DNA from: Salvator merianae
Lineage: Eukaryota > Chordata > Lepidosauria > Squamata > Teiidae
Assembly (NCBI GenBank): GCA_003586115.2
Contig: QVOM02000057.1
Location: forward strand, 5,062,457-5,126,456
Reading direction: 5' to 3'
Length of the DNA stretch: 64,000 bases
Shown here: one piece after another, positions 12,406-23,325 of the stretch
How the letters are laid out: every line of letters starts with the position of its first letter
Position numbering within the stretch: position 1 is the first letter of the stretch
The notes under the pieces: generated by a model
What the model saw: the letters and a program-made list of their open reading frames with translations, nothing else
What the model was told of the DNA's origin: nothing
Database searches by the model: none
Program-made: the position numbers and the translations under genes

Positions 12406-13524
12406 GAAGGGGTTTTCCCAACTCTGAACTACACTTATATAATATTCCAATATAGTGTTGACCACACAGCCTTTCGCAAGAACAAGAAAAACACCGGAGC
12501 AGAATGGGAATAATCCTGTCCCTGTTAACGTAATTTAGGTCCCTTGGGTAATCCATCATTACCTATATTTTTTAAACAACCCTAAAACATTATTATATTT
12601 TCCCTCTTGCTCTCCCTTCATGCATCTGTAAATTGTTATCAGCCACAAGTTAAACATAACAAATGCTCAAAATCTACTTTCCCTCCCCACTTCTGCCGTT
12701 CTATCCTCTCGCCCGATTTTACATCTGGATCGTATTTCCCGTTGGGAACAATCGTATCGTACCCCTAAAGCACCTTCCGAGGTCTCAAAAGAACGTGGAG
12801 ATGCGGATTGCAGGCCAAAGGGTTAGCTTTCACGCCAGCTCGATATGCTAGAAGGATATCCAGTATGCACAAACCTTGGTTCGAGTCGGACACCTGGCGT
12901 TCGTAAACTGGCTCATGGCAGAATTGTGCATTTTCTAGAGACCCATTGGGTTTCTCCAGCAAATGATCCCAAACTGCAAAACCTCCCTTGCTGTCCCTTC
13001 CCATGATTCCTGCCGTGCACCCTGTGTCCAGCTAGCCTTAAAATCCTTTTCCTACTCCCCCTTTTTTTAAGGATACCGGAGTGCGTGAGGGGTACTCTTC
13101 CCCGATGCCATTTCCTCGTTCTCTGCACCCCACTGTGTAATAAAGAACCCCACCCCTACCCCCAGAGCAGTTCAGCCTTCCCAGTTCTCTGTTCCTTGAC
13201 TATTCTTGTCACTGGTGGGTCGGCCAAGGTCTCTTCCCTCGTTGGGGGTTCTGCCTTTCTCCAGCAGAGGAGGAGAATTGGTTCGGTTCTCGGATCGGTG
13301 GGTATTCGCAGAGTCGCTGGGATGGTTTGAAAGCTCCTTTTGCAACCTAGCAAAAGATATAGGAGGAGTTCTTAGACATAATGCTCAGCTTTATCAAGTC
13401 CTCCGCTACAGAGATTCCCCCCCCCATCTGGCCCAGGAGTAAGGCAACCAAACATTGCAAGCTATACAGCCAATGGGGAAGGAAAGGGTTATAATTCCCT
13501 CCCTGCCCCCTATGCTCTAACATA
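12406..13524. other. Non-coding stretch downstream of the SIX gene
   Basis: If the SIX transcript uses the donor at 13671, its terminal exon should lie here on the minus strand. I saw no convincing short C-terminal exon. AT-rich sequence occupies 12540-12680. Confidence 0.3.
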
Positions 13525-13643
13525 GCCTTCGTCTACTGCTTGAGATGCCCAGAAGCCATTGGTGGGCTGCTGGGTGAGACAGGATGCTGGACTAGATGGG
13601 CCATGGCCTGATCCAGCAGGGTTCCTCTTATGTTCTTATGTTC
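13525..13643 (+). mobile_element. CR1-clade LINE 3' end, copy 2
   Basis: This is a truncated copy of the shared LINE tail (CTTGAGATGCCCAGAAGCC ... TGATCCAGCAGGG ... TTATGTTCTTATGTTC) lying about 25 bp from the end of the SIX homeodomain exon and oriented against the gene. Confidence 0.8.
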
Positions 13644-13667
13644 ACACACACACACTAGGTTGAAGCA

Positions 13668-14150
<483 letters not shown>

Positions 14151-14250
14151 CTAATGAACTATTATTGCTTCCTTCTTTCTCTTCTTGCTAAGGACTCAAA
14201 GCTCATGAAGACAGTTTTAGCAGCGGAGGCCGATGCAGGTAAATAAAACC

Positions 14251-14553
14251 TCGAGATATGCCGAACCAGTTCAGGTTTGAACTGGTTCGAATTGAGCAGG
14301 GGTGTTTGAAACATTTGTTTCGAACTGAACACTCCGTTTGAAAACAGAGTTTGAATTCAAACCGGACAAAGGGGCGTTCTAACGATCCAAGGGAACACGC
14401 CCTGTTTGATCCAGGTTCGAAGGGGTTTGAATCGAACTGAACCGAACCGAGCACACTGCTGTGCAAAGAAAAAAGCTCAGATCCGAACCAAACCAGCTCC
14501 TGGTTGGTTCAACTCAAACCGAACAGAAAAAAAAACATTCATGCAAATCTCTA
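14251..14553. mobile_element. hAT-like MITE rich in GTTCGAAC motifs (copy A), inside the SIX intron
   Basis: The ends TCGAGATATGC and GCAAATCTCTA are imperfect inverted repeats. The interior is a dense array of GAACC/GGTTC and TTCGAA words (GAACTGGTTCGAATTGAG, CGAACTGAACCGAACC). A clear target duplication was not found for this copy. The better-preserved relative is at 46089-46319. Confidence 0.6.
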
Positions 14554-14840
14554 GTGTGGCCGGAAGTCCCGCCCCGCCCCACCCCGCTGAAAACTGGTTC
14601 AGGAGCGTCTACACAGGGACTTCAATGGAAGCTCACGAGCTGGTTTCAAGCTGCTCTTTCTGGTTGTGCTTACCTGCACCGGCCACCAGTGATCCATATC
14701 CCCTGGTTTATGGATTCTGCCATTTTTATGTTGTAGAACCGCTGGCTATTAAAGGGTTGCTTTCCAGTGGGCTAAAAGAACTTTAGAAATACTTGCCTCT
14801 TGAATCATCTTTAGTAAGCTTATGTCTTATATTTTTATTT

Positions 14841-15125
14841 TTTTGTTCATTTATATTTAAGAATTTACATCCTGCCCTTCACCCAGGGGGTCACAACAAC
14901 AACAAAAAGATAAATTATACAAAAAAACCCTGAAATGAAATATAACCAACCCTCCCTTCCTGGCAAGGTAACAGTCAGAGGAAGCTAAACATCCGAAGGC
15001 CTGGGTGAAGAGGGATGTTTTAGCCAGGCACCGAAAACCATATAATGTAGGTGCCGGGCGCACCTCTAAAAGGAGGCTGTTCCAGACTCTGGGGGCCACA
15101 CAGAAAAGGCTTTGTTATATAGCAA
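14841..15125 (-). mobile_element. LINE 3' end (L2/CR1-like)
   Basis: In the minus frame it reads MAPRVWNSLLLEVRPAPTLY, the '(S)xAPRxWNSLP' terminus of a CR1-clade LINE ORF2. This is followed toward lower coordinates by the tail with TTTACATCCTGCCCTTCACC. Related copies lie at 26197, 43280 and 53885 on the minus strand. Confidence 0.65.
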
Positions 15126-15748
15126 ATAGAATATAGCAAAAAAGAGTTCATTTAGTGGCCTAATGATGACATATGTGATGCCATTAGGCAATCATTGATT
15201 TTGTTGTTCTTGTTTTTCCTTGTTAGAAATAAGATATTGTAAGGTGTCCTCCAACTATTCAAGGACTAGCCAGCTGTATTCTGTTCTAGTTTACTTCAGT
15301 TGTCCTCTTTTCTCACAGTTTTCCCGGTCATCCAGCAGCCCTCAGTTACTGAATGTCAGAGTGACCACATGTCTATGGCAACCCCAACATAACCCTGGAA
15401 TATTGGGGTGATACCCCACCATCACGTTGTTGTGGGAAAATCAGCCCCCAGTCCAGGTTTTATGTAAAAAGTGAGAGCACGTACTTTGGACGCTCGCTTG
15501 CGTGATCTGCCATTTTGGATATGGCCATCACGCACAGAGCAATCACACACTTCTGGTATTTCGCGTCATTGAAATACCCAGATGTACGTGTCATGCCATT
15601 GGGGAAGCAACCATCCACACTGGTAGGTACCTCCACTTGCCCCGCGTTCTCTCACTCTGCCATCTGGGCAACACGTGACAATTCCAGAGGCGCAATGAGC
15701 AATGAATTTCTGCAGGCGGCCCCTGTTCCCCGTTCAGTTCTTGTTTAC
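15126..15748. other. 3'-unassigned part of the SIX intron
   Basis: Intron sequence between the LINE fragment and SIX exon 1. No repeat was identified with confidence and no exon was seen. Confidence 0.4.
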
Positions 15749-16141
15749 CTTAAAACCACTTGCTTTCTGCTCCCCGTCTTGGCTAGAATCTCTCGGCAGA
15801 GAGAGCAGCTTCTTCCGGAGAGGCAGCCGATCGGGTGGGTGCATCGAAAACCTGTCCCCGGGCCGCAGGGCCCCCCAGGGTTCGAGGTGGAAAGCGCCGC
15901 TCAGGTTGCAAGACGGGGTCAGCCAGGTGGCGGAGGGCACAGCATTGCCAAGCAGTTCTGAGTCGAGGCAGGAGGCGTTGGGGCAACCAAGGGCCTCCGG
16001 GTGCCGGAAAGTGAGCGACGGCGGGAGGGACCATAATAAACGGGCAAGGCGTTCGAACTCCCCACTTTCCTGCAGAGCTTCGCAAACCCGGGCCACCTGG
16101 CTTGGGGAAAAAAGGGTCAGGTTGGGGAAAGGCAAGGTCAT
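15749..16141 (-). CDS. SIX-family homeobox gene, exon 1: divergent SIX domain
   Basis: ATG at 16141-16139 (context CAAAATGACC) is the first ATG in a frame open for 131 codons to TTTTAAG followed by GTAAAC, a good donor at 15749/15748. Splicing to exon 2 is phase 0 and restores the SIX-family junction GFK-ERTR. Residues 8-40 ([20 protein letters not shown], then [13 protein letters not shown]) match the first SIX-domain helices. Residues about 108-127 keep RKK...LPR...DGEQK, although the usual PLPRTIWDGE is changed to [11 protein letters not shown]. Residues 41-107, where SIX proteins carry the ESVLRARA, VAFH, ELY, HYxEAE and RGRPLG blocks, are not recognisable in any frame. The frame is intact, so this is either a fast-evolving protein, a very recent loss of constraint, or an assembly error. 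The intron is about 1.9 kb. Confidence 0.75.
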
Positions 16142-16435
16142 TTTGGGCTGGGGGGAGGGTCCCCGGAAGGGAAGGTTCTGGAGGCCGAGAGGGAACAAGA
16201 CGGCCAGATGGGAAATCCAAGTGGGAAAGTCTATGGGTCCGCAGCTGCCGTCAAACAGCTGGAACAGCTGGAAAAGAGGAAAGTGAGAAGAAATAACAGA
16301 AAAGGATATAAAATATGTCAGTGGAGGCTTCTCTTAGGCTATTTTATCATCAAGGTAAGGAATTCTAGGTCCTTTTTTAGTAATCTTCTCCTGTTCACTG
16401 GAGGTTTTGTTTCAAAGAAATAAAGAAGCAAAGAA
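16142..16435. other. Upstream flank of the SIX gene (5' UTR or promoter)
   Basis: GC content falls from the exon into AG-rich sequence. No TATA box or other decisive promoter element was seen on the minus strand. The region next to 16142 is probably 5' UTR. Confidence 0.35.
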
Positions 16436-16700
16436 AATGAAATGAAACATTAAATGTGTAAACAATTCTGGAGAACTCTTTTTAAACATCGTTAAAAGTA
16501 GGGTAAATAAAGGCAGGTTTCCAAAGTGAAGCAGTAAATGTATAAACAATTCAGGAGAGACCTTTTTAAAAAACATGTTAAAGGGTAAATGAAAGCAGAT
16601 TTCAGAAGTGAAACATTAAATGCATAAACAATTCAGTTGAGATCTTTTTTTGGGGGGAAAAACATTTTTAAAGGTGATTAAAAGCAGTTTTCTAAGGCAA
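16436..16700. repeat. Three-copy tandem repeat, about 83 bp per unit
   Basis: TTAAATGTGTAAACAATTC (16451), GTAAATGTATAAACAATTC (16534) and TTAAATGCATAAACAATTC (16616) start diverged units. Each continues GGAGA..CTTTTTAAA..GTTAAA and ends with a run like AAGCAG.TTTC.AAAGTGAA. Confidence 0.8.
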
Positions 16701-17016
16701 AGTGACACCCCAGAAGGACCAGCTCAATTTCATAAAGCAAGTACTATTGCCAGTTTCTCACTGTTACAACTGTATGCTCCTAGAGGGCAGAGGTCTAGCT
16801 TTTCTCCCTTTTATTTTTGTTATGTTCATTCAATAATTTCTTTAGTCTGCTGATCTGCATAGACAGTGATGCCTCTCATAATACAGATTGCATTTTTCCG
16901 AGCATAGGCATTGCAAGACTCATTGTACGCCAGGTTTGGTTTGGAAAAAATATAGGGACAGAAACAACCTTGCTTGATAAGTATTAATGCAACAAATCCA
17001 GAGTACTGATAAGTTT

Positions 17017-17104
17017 GTTTTTTGGACTATGTCTCCCATGATGCTTAGTGACTCTAGCTATGGGCTGCTTTCTCTAAGGATAATGGGAAATGTGGTCTAA
17101 AAAG
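17017..17104. mobile_element. Short MITE with inverted ends
   Basis: TTTTTTGGACTATGTCTCCC faces GGGAAATGTGGTCTAAAAA. The arms are imperfect inverted repeats around a short core with GATGCTTAGTGACTCTAGC. It belongs to the same 'ACTACA..TCCCAT' group as 12340. Confidence 0.6.
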
Positions 17105-17320
17105 ATCCTGTCCCCAAACTGTCCCAGGTGAGGTTTCTTTTAAGAATATAGGCACTGAATTGTATGGGGTTGTTGACAAACATTTTCCTATGAGAAGGAA
17201 ACTAGAAATTGCTAGACAATTAGAGTGATGCTCTGATCAAGAATAAGTTATTGGGTCAACAGGATCAGAAAAAGCAATGCTAAGAAGCTGTAAAAACAGG
17301 GAGAGAGCGTAGACAAATAG

Positions 17321-17334
17321 TGATAGATAGATGA

Positions 17335-17382
<48 letters not shown>

Positions 17383-17427
17383 TGTGGGAGGTAGATAAAT
17401 ACAGGAGATAGAGAGATAGATAGATTT

Positions 17428-17466
<39 letters not shown>

Positions 17467-17532
17467 GTGGGAGGCAGATAAATACAAGAAATAGAGAGAT
17501 GAATAGATAGATAGATAGATAGACAGATAGAT

Positions 17533-17609
<77 letters not shown>

Positions 17610-17646
17610 TAGATAGATAGATAGATAACGGAGAGAGAGAGAGATA
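17321..17646. repeat. (GATA)n/(GACA)n compound microsatellite
   Basis: About 325 bp dominated by GATA units, with a block of seven GACA units (about 17351-17380) and several interruptions such as GATGTGGGAGG.AGATAAATACA occurring twice (about 17381 and 17465). This internal duplication shows the array grew partly by larger block copying. GATA/GACA arrays are the classic Bkm-type repeat of snakes. Confidence 0.97.
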
Positions 17647-19380
17647 ACTGGCTAAAGATATGATTGCAGAACCTACAACTTAGAACTCTTCCACTGCTTC
17701 TAAAACAAGAGGCAGGGACATTTTCTGATCCAGGAAATTTTTGAAATCTGAGTTGTACCTCCAGCAAAAATGACAAAAGGCAATGAGAAATGTTATCTGA
17801 CCCATTTAAATCAACCAAATGGATTAAGGATTGTTTAAAATGAAGGCTCCCTCCTTCCTTTAGCTCCCCGTGTGGACAACCAACCCAAACATGAGAACAC
17901 TGGGAAAAGGGGCTGAGATTTACTCCTGTTCATTTAACTTCAAACTTCAGATTATTGTTCTGGACAAACAGTTTTTGTGGTGAACCCCCCCCTCCCAAGA
18001 AAATTAGCATTAGGGCAATTAATTTGTTAATTTTCAGTTAATCAATTTTGCTACATTGTATTAGTTCAGTTGAACTTGAAAAAAATTGTCCCCCAATTTT
18101 CTAGTGCAATATTTATTTATTTACTTGTATTCTGCCTACTTGATGAGTTGATGTATGTATCTTAAGGAGTCATTGTAATGTAAAGGATCGTCGGAGTTGT
18201 AATTTTGCCATAGAATAATGCAATAAATCTAAATGGAATTAAATAGAAAATGTCATAGACTTATCCCCCAGCACTCCTGCTGTAGGGAGAAGTAAACAAA
18301 ACAACCCACAAAAATTATGCTAAAATATCCACTTCCCTTTTCTGCTTCTCATTACCACTGAAGTGGCTAGCTTTTTAACCAGACCTTATGACTGGGCTTA
18401 ATGGTGCCTTTCTGAGCAAATTATCTGATCTGAAAAATTTTATATCTTACCCACAATCCTCAGGGTGGGTCACACATTCGTTTCCAAAATCTCTAAAGCA
18501 GAATAAATTAGAATAAAACCATTGTTAACTACCCTCTTATTCCTTTGCTTCCCATTCTTGGGCCTGAGAAAGGACACAGAATTTTCTTCCTCTGTTCCAT
18601 AAGTCAGGATTCTACCAACATCTCCTTCAAAGATCTCAGCAGGCCTGCCTGTCTTTCCTTGCCTGAATTCAATTTTTTTAAAGCTGTAATAAAAGTGTGG
18701 TTTACCTTTTATCCTCAGAATGTCTCTTTGGGGGTCTATAGAACCAAGGAAAAACAGCAAACATCAACACTGGAGAAACCAAGGGAGTAGGCATATCTCG
18801 AAACGGTCCCCGTTGGTGCAGACAAAAAAAAACACCCAGCTGTGAGCAGAAGCAGCGGAAGTAAATTCCTTCTGGTCTGAGGGTTTCTTCTCAAGTGCCA
18901 CGACAAAGTCCTGATGCTTTGCTAGCGCCCTGATTATCGGCAGCTAATCACTGTGCAAGCGGGTTTTAAACCGCTCAAGGAGTTGTTCAAATAAATGCCT
19001 CCTTCGCTGGCTTTGGTGTCAAAAAGATCGTCAGTTGAACACTGGAACGTCGGTGGCCAGAAGCCGAAAGATGGAGACCTCAGGTTCCCCTTAAGACAAC
19101 TTGGTCCCCCCTGCGGAATTTGCTGAGGTCAGATTTGTACTATTTCAACTCCATTTTCCCCCAGCTCCTCAGTTTCCCCGTTTTCCCAGGAGCAAGAGTT
19201 TCAAGCAACCTTTTCCTTGGGAATTAAAATCAGTCAGTTCTTCCCTTGCAAAGGAAATATTATCCAGTTACCGGAAAACCTGGAAGTAACATCTACTAAC
19301 ACCTAATGGAGGCTGTGATTGGCTGAAATGCTTTGGGCTAATGATAAAAGGAATTATTTGTTAGCATCTCTTCTAACTTT
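17647..19380. other. Unassigned non-coding stretch
   Basis: AT-rich, mostly single-copy in appearance. Short decayed LINE/SINE tail words occur near 18110-18145 (TATTTATTTATTTACTTG) and 18435-18475. A G-rich to neutral stretch at 18900-19010 contains homeodomain-like TAATCA words, but this alone is weak. Confidence 0.3.
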
Positions 19381-19382
19381 AT

Positions 19383-19434
19383 GGTCCAGGGGGGTCATGA
19401 AGAGTCCGACATGACTGAAAAAGTGAAGAACTTC
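19383..19434 (+). mobile_element. BovB/Sauria-SINE-like 3' tail
   Basis: GGGGTCATGAAGAGTCCGAC followed by ATGACTGAAAAAGTGAAG matches the shared 3' terminus of BovB LINEs and the SINEs they mobilise (GTC..AAGAGTCGGACACGACTGA). Only the tail remains. Confidence 0.6.
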
Positions 19435-19439
19435 TAACT

Positions 19440-19675
19440 TCTAACATTTAAAAAAGCAATTCACAAGCGGTTTAGAAGCGGTTTAGAAGTGATCACGTGC
19501 AGACGCTCGTGCTCCCATCCCACTTCCAATCCACATTAAAGGCCAAAGGGTGCATTTTAGAGGGACATTTCCTGGCCTTTAATGTGAATCAAGGCTCTGG
19601 CATTGGATGCCACCACCTCTAAGCTGATTTTGAGTCACTTTAAAAAAAAAACAATTGTGTGGATGCAGTACAGTA
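19440..19675. mobile_element. MITE of the GGCTGCAT...ATGCAGCC family
   Basis: It shares ACGTGCAGACGCTCGTGCTC, CCATCCCACTTCCAAT, CACATTAAAGGCC and a GTGTGGATGCAG end with elements at 27745-27972, 49363-49517 and 58068-58262. All are roughly 150-230 bp with a poly-A/T stretch near one end. Confidence 0.6.
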
Positions 19676-20084
19676 GAATAAGATCAGAAAACAATACATA
19701 CGGTACACCATTATTATAAAGACATAAATCAAAGTATAAAAGTGAATGTTAAAATGTATATTTCCTCATCCCCTGTACTTTCAGCCTATCTTCTCTGTTT
19801 TTGTTAGGTGCCCCGAAGGGGCCAACTTCTGGTGCCGCTTCCGGGACCCCAACAAAATGACACAAGACTTCATAGGGTGGCAAACCAGAGCAGTCGCTGG
19901 GTACCGTCCGCACACACAACAGCAGGGCCGATCTCCAGCCCGGGAGCGTGGGAGACCATTTCAAAGCAGTCTCCTGTCCTATTTTCTGCTGGTGCCTGCT
20001 CCAAGAGGTCCCATGGGGATGCAGTCTTTCACGGGAAGCCTGACCTCCCCCCCCCCAGTAAACACCTGTGCCTTAGGCCCTTTT

Positions 20085-20185
20085 TGCACCTGGCTTTGTT
20101 CTGGATTATAACCCTGAATAGGGACCTGTCATCCGCACGTTAGTGCAGACTACGGCAGGCCTCGGGCGTATAATCCGGAATAAGG
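20085..20185. repeat. Dispersed repeat shared with 62540-62625
   Basis: GAATAGGGACCTGTCATCCG and TAGTGCAGACTACGG recur near 62568. GGATTATA at about 20105 and TATAATCC at about 20169 form an inverted pair, suggesting a small DNA element. Confidence 0.5.
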
Positions 20186-20539
20186 CCCAGCACGGACAGA
20201 GCCTGAGTTAGATGCTGTGATGCGCTGTCCAAGGTACTTGTACCGTGTGTACAAATATGGCCCACCGTGCCTTTCTGATTGGCTTTCGATTCTCCACGCA
20301 GCCGGAGCAGCTGAGTTTTGAAAAGGCTCTCCTGGACCTGCGGGGCAGAAGTCTATTGGAGCACGCCTTCGCCTCGCAACCGTACTGGGCCCAGACAAGA
20401 ATCTGAAGGTGAATTGCTCGTGGGCGCTCCCCTCCGCAGGCCAGACGCCCGGGTTTTGGATTGTCCGCCTGACACCCAAGGGAGACCTTCTGATCTGGGG
20501 AAGGAGACAGAGGCCGCCTTTGCCCTGAGCGTGTGGGCG

Positions 20540-21035
20540 TGGCCTTCGTGACCTCTTTGGCGGCATTATTTTAAGTGGGCGGAGTGGCTGCTGCCACCTC
20601 ACAGCAGGCGTGGGGAAGCCCTCTCTTCCTTCTTCGCTTCCTCCCTCCCTCCCTCGCACGGTCAGTTGTTTCCCACTGCGCGGCCCGCTTCAGGTGAGCC
20701 CCCCTCCCTCCTGCGCGCAGGCAAAGATCGGACGCACGCTGCGCGGACACTCCCTCCCGCCTCCAGTCCCACGCACAGCTTGTGCTGCTAAAGGGCAGCA
20801 AAAAAAACCCACCCCAAAGGTTTATTCCCTCCCCTCCCCTCCACCCCACCGTTGCTTGCCTAAGTGTGGAGTGGGGGTATTGGGGGGGAGCGTGAGGGCG
20901 AAGGCAGCGCTGCGGGAGGCTTTAAGCGCAGTCCCAGCAGCTTCATCGCCCAGACAGTGTGCGCGTCTCTTCGCGATTTGCATCAGAGGCGGCGAGCGCA
21001 CGGCGAGGTGCCCGTCGGGGAGCCATAACAGATTG
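20540..21035 (+). promoter_or_regulatory. CpG-rich block with promoter-like motifs, gene unknown
   Basis: The block has high CpG density, a GTGGGCGTGGC KLF/EGR-type box (20533-20543), an ATTATTTTAAG TATA-like word (20565-20575), a TGGGCGGAGT GC box and, about 120 bp on, CGCTTCAG followed by GTGAGC (20694), which is a consensus splice donor. This would fit a promoter with a short first exon on the plus strand. No protein exon was recognised downstream, so the transcript, if real, is unidentified. Confidence 0.4.
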
Positions 21036-21129
21036 CAAACTATGTTGGTCGCGGGCGAAACAACCTTTCCCACAGGGAAAACCTGGGCCGAAAGGCCAGT
21101 CTTCAGCAAATGCCTGCCTGTAAGTTGTA

Positions 21130-21575
21130 AGGGGTAGGTGCTTTACAAACAGCAGAGGGGAGGACCTTCCAAAGGGAAGGGGCCACCCCTGACAAGGCCC
21201 AACTGTGGGCTGTAAGTGTAGCCAAGGGGAAGGCATTCCAAAGGGAAGGGGCTGCCCCTGAGAAGGCCCGACTGCGAGCTGTAAGTGTAGACACCTCACA
21301 AATAGCCAAGAGGAGGGCATTCCAAAGTGAAGGGGCCACCCCTGAGAAGGGCCGACTGCGAGCTGTAAGTGTAGCCAATGGGACGACCTTCCAAAGGGAA
21401 GGGGGGGCCACCCCTGACAAGGCCCAACTGTGGGCTGTAAGTGTAGCCAAGGGGAAGGCATTCCAAAGGGAAGGGGCCGCCCCTGAGAAGGCCCGACTGC
21501 GAGCTGTAAGTGTAGACACCTCACAAATAGCCAAGAGGAGGGCATTCCAAAGTGAAGGGGCCACCCCTGACAGGG
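21130..21575. repeat. Minisatellite with 225-bp higher-order period, LINE-tail-like
   Basis: Units of 70-80 bp contain GGCATTCCAAAGGGAAGGGG, CCACCCCTGA and AAGGCCCGACTGCGAGCTGT. The sequence beginning GACAAGGCCCAACTGTGGGC recurs at 21191 and 21416, exactly 225 bp apart. The unit resembles the 'gctgttccaaa..gggggccacc..agaaggcc' segment of the LINE tails elsewhere in this window (15080, 43460, 54120). The array was probably born by amplification of a LINE fragment. Confidence 0.85.
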
Positions 21576-21769
21576 CCCAAATGCGAATTATCGTAAGATG
21601 GCATTCTGTATTATGTGGAACCTGCCACAAGGCCACTTCCCCACTAAAGTCGACTGCAACCTTTTGGTTGCTCCCTCCCTGTCGTCTTCTATTCCCTATT
21701 CTCTGTTCCGCCCTCCCTAATTTATTTATTTTACACCAGGCTTCGGGCTGGAGCATCCAGCTCACTCTC

Positions 21770-22420
21770 AGGGCCCACCAGGGTTCCGGGCGTGTTTGAA
21801 TTCCCCTCGAGCCGAAAAAAACGCGGGCGCGTTCGTTCTCCACCCCTTCCTTTTCGGCGGGGAGGGGGAGACGAGGAGCCGGCCCGGGAGGCAGGCAGGC
21901 GGGCGGGCGGGCGGGCGGAGGGGGCGGCCGGGGGAGGCGGCTGGCGGGCAAAGCGGATTGGGAAGCGCCCAGGTTGAGCAGCAAGCAGCAGCTGTGTTAA
22001 ATAGCCTTTCCCGGGATCAGATGGGCAAGCGGCTTCTCCGGAGGAGGAATTGATGAGCCTTAAAGGGATTAGGGTGACAACAGCCACGTTGATCGGCCAC
22101 TTAGCATTCCTGCAGTGGCTCCCTTGGCACCTGTTGGAACCTGAGGCGCCGCTAAGCCGCCTGCAGGCCCCAGGGACGCAGCGTGGCAGGGACTGGGGCC
22201 GCCAGGCCACACCCGTCCGCCCCTGCGAAACCGTTCCGTGGCGGGCAGGAAGGAAGAGCGGGGAAATAGGGCTCCCCTGGGTCGCATCACGGGGTCGTTA
22301 TAAACCCCCGTTGTTGTGGGCTCTGGGCCCACGTCCAGACAGGGCGAAGGAGCGCCGCGGCCAAGGCACGGAAGCTGCGACTTCTGTCTTCCGCGTTAAC
22401 GTGGGGCGATTCCCAGCTGT
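21770..22420. promoter_or_regulatory. Second CpG-rich block with (GGGC)n run
   Basis: It is GC-rich and CpG-dense, and includes a run of GGCG/GGCA tetramers at 21891-21918. No convincing exon was seen. Together with the block at 20540 it forms an interrupted CpG island around the minisatellite. Confidence 0.4.
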
Positions 22421-22560
22421 GCCAGTTGGACTGCTTGGCACAGTGCTTTGGGCACTGCCGCCTGGACGGTGGAACTGGCGCATGGAGATGCATTCTGTGC
22501 AGATCTCAGGGGCAGAGGAGGAAATTGAAGGTGACTTCTCTTATGTTCCTGTCTGGAGTG

Positions 22561-22765
22561 GATGCCCAGGGACCACCTCCAGGTTGGAGAGAGAGGCAGG
22601 AGGCCTCTGAAGGCCGTTTGCAGGGAGTGGAGAGCAGGTGAAGGTTTCGCCTTCATCTTCTGCTTGAGTTGCCCAGAAGCAACGGGTGGGCCACTGGGTG
22701 AGAAGGGATGCTGGACTAAATGGGCCGTGGCCGGATCCAGCAGGGCTCCTCTTAGATCCTTGTGA
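22561..22765 (+). mobile_element. CR1-clade LINE 3' end, copy 3
   Basis: This is a nearly complete tail: GGATGCCCAGGGACCACCTC, GAGAGCAGGTGAAGG, CTGCTTGAGTTGCCC, GATGCTGGACTAAATGGG and GATCCAGCAGGGCTCCTCTT. The terminal GTTCTTAT units have decayed. Confidence 0.85.
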
Positions 22766-23189
22766 CTTCAGAAGTTACACATTTCTTTATATGTATGTGC
22801 TTCTGTGGAGTGTGTTTGGGCAAGTGAGTGTCAGGCAGAGCAAAGGAGAACTTCTGAAACATGAGGGCCATCCGTGCATTCCTGAAGGTCTCTTTTGACG
22901 TGGCCTTTTAAGCAGTGGCCCCTTGCGTCACGCTAATTCTGCAGTAGCTCTGATGCAACCATTCTCAAATCTCTCATCCACCCATGGTCTTCAGTGGCCT
23001 GATGGAAATGCCTTCACTTTGGGAGAACAGCCAGAAGCAAAAATGTGGAGCAATCAAAGTGTGTATTTGGGGACCGCAGCAGACAGGGACCCCTCCAGCC
23101 CAGGATCATTGAGGCTTCGGTGTGTTCACACCAAAACTTTAATCCTCTTTCGGTTCACCCATCAGCAAAGTGGTTAACCCTTTTCTTTC
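22766..23189. other. Unassigned non-coding stretch
   Basis: No exon or repeat was delimited. Confidence 0.3.
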
Positions 23190-23325
23190 CATTTTATCTA
23201 ACCCAAAGGGGGATTTTCTCAGTTAGACAGTGCTGAAAGAAAGCAGCCTGACCCTTTGCCGACGTGTGCCCTCCCTCTGAAAGTGGACTGAGGCCGGATT
23301 AAAATGTAGGTGTGAACGCAGCCAC
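23190..23325. mobile_element. Small dispersed element ending GTGTGAACGCAGCC
   Basis: CCCAAAGGGGGATTTTCTCA, GAAAGTGGACTGAGGC and TTAAAATGTAGGTGTGAACG recur at 50165-50312, and the second half recurs at 35386-35452. The terminal AACGCAGCC matches the inverted-end signature of the other MITEs here. Confidence 0.6.

Noticed and set aside
15783..16220. Alternative minus-strand frame over SIX exon 1
   Set aside because: I tested it, and the third frame, as a source of the missing SIX-domain blocks by frameshift. Neither contains them, so no frameshift repair is proposed.
17237..17818. 193-codon Ile/Tyr/Leu/Ser-rich open frame on the minus strand
   Set aside because: Translation of the GATA/GACA microsatellite.
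21103..21984. 293-codon open frame on the minus strand
   Set aside because: It covers the 225-bp minisatellite and a GC-rich block; its peptide is the repeated translation of the minisatellite.
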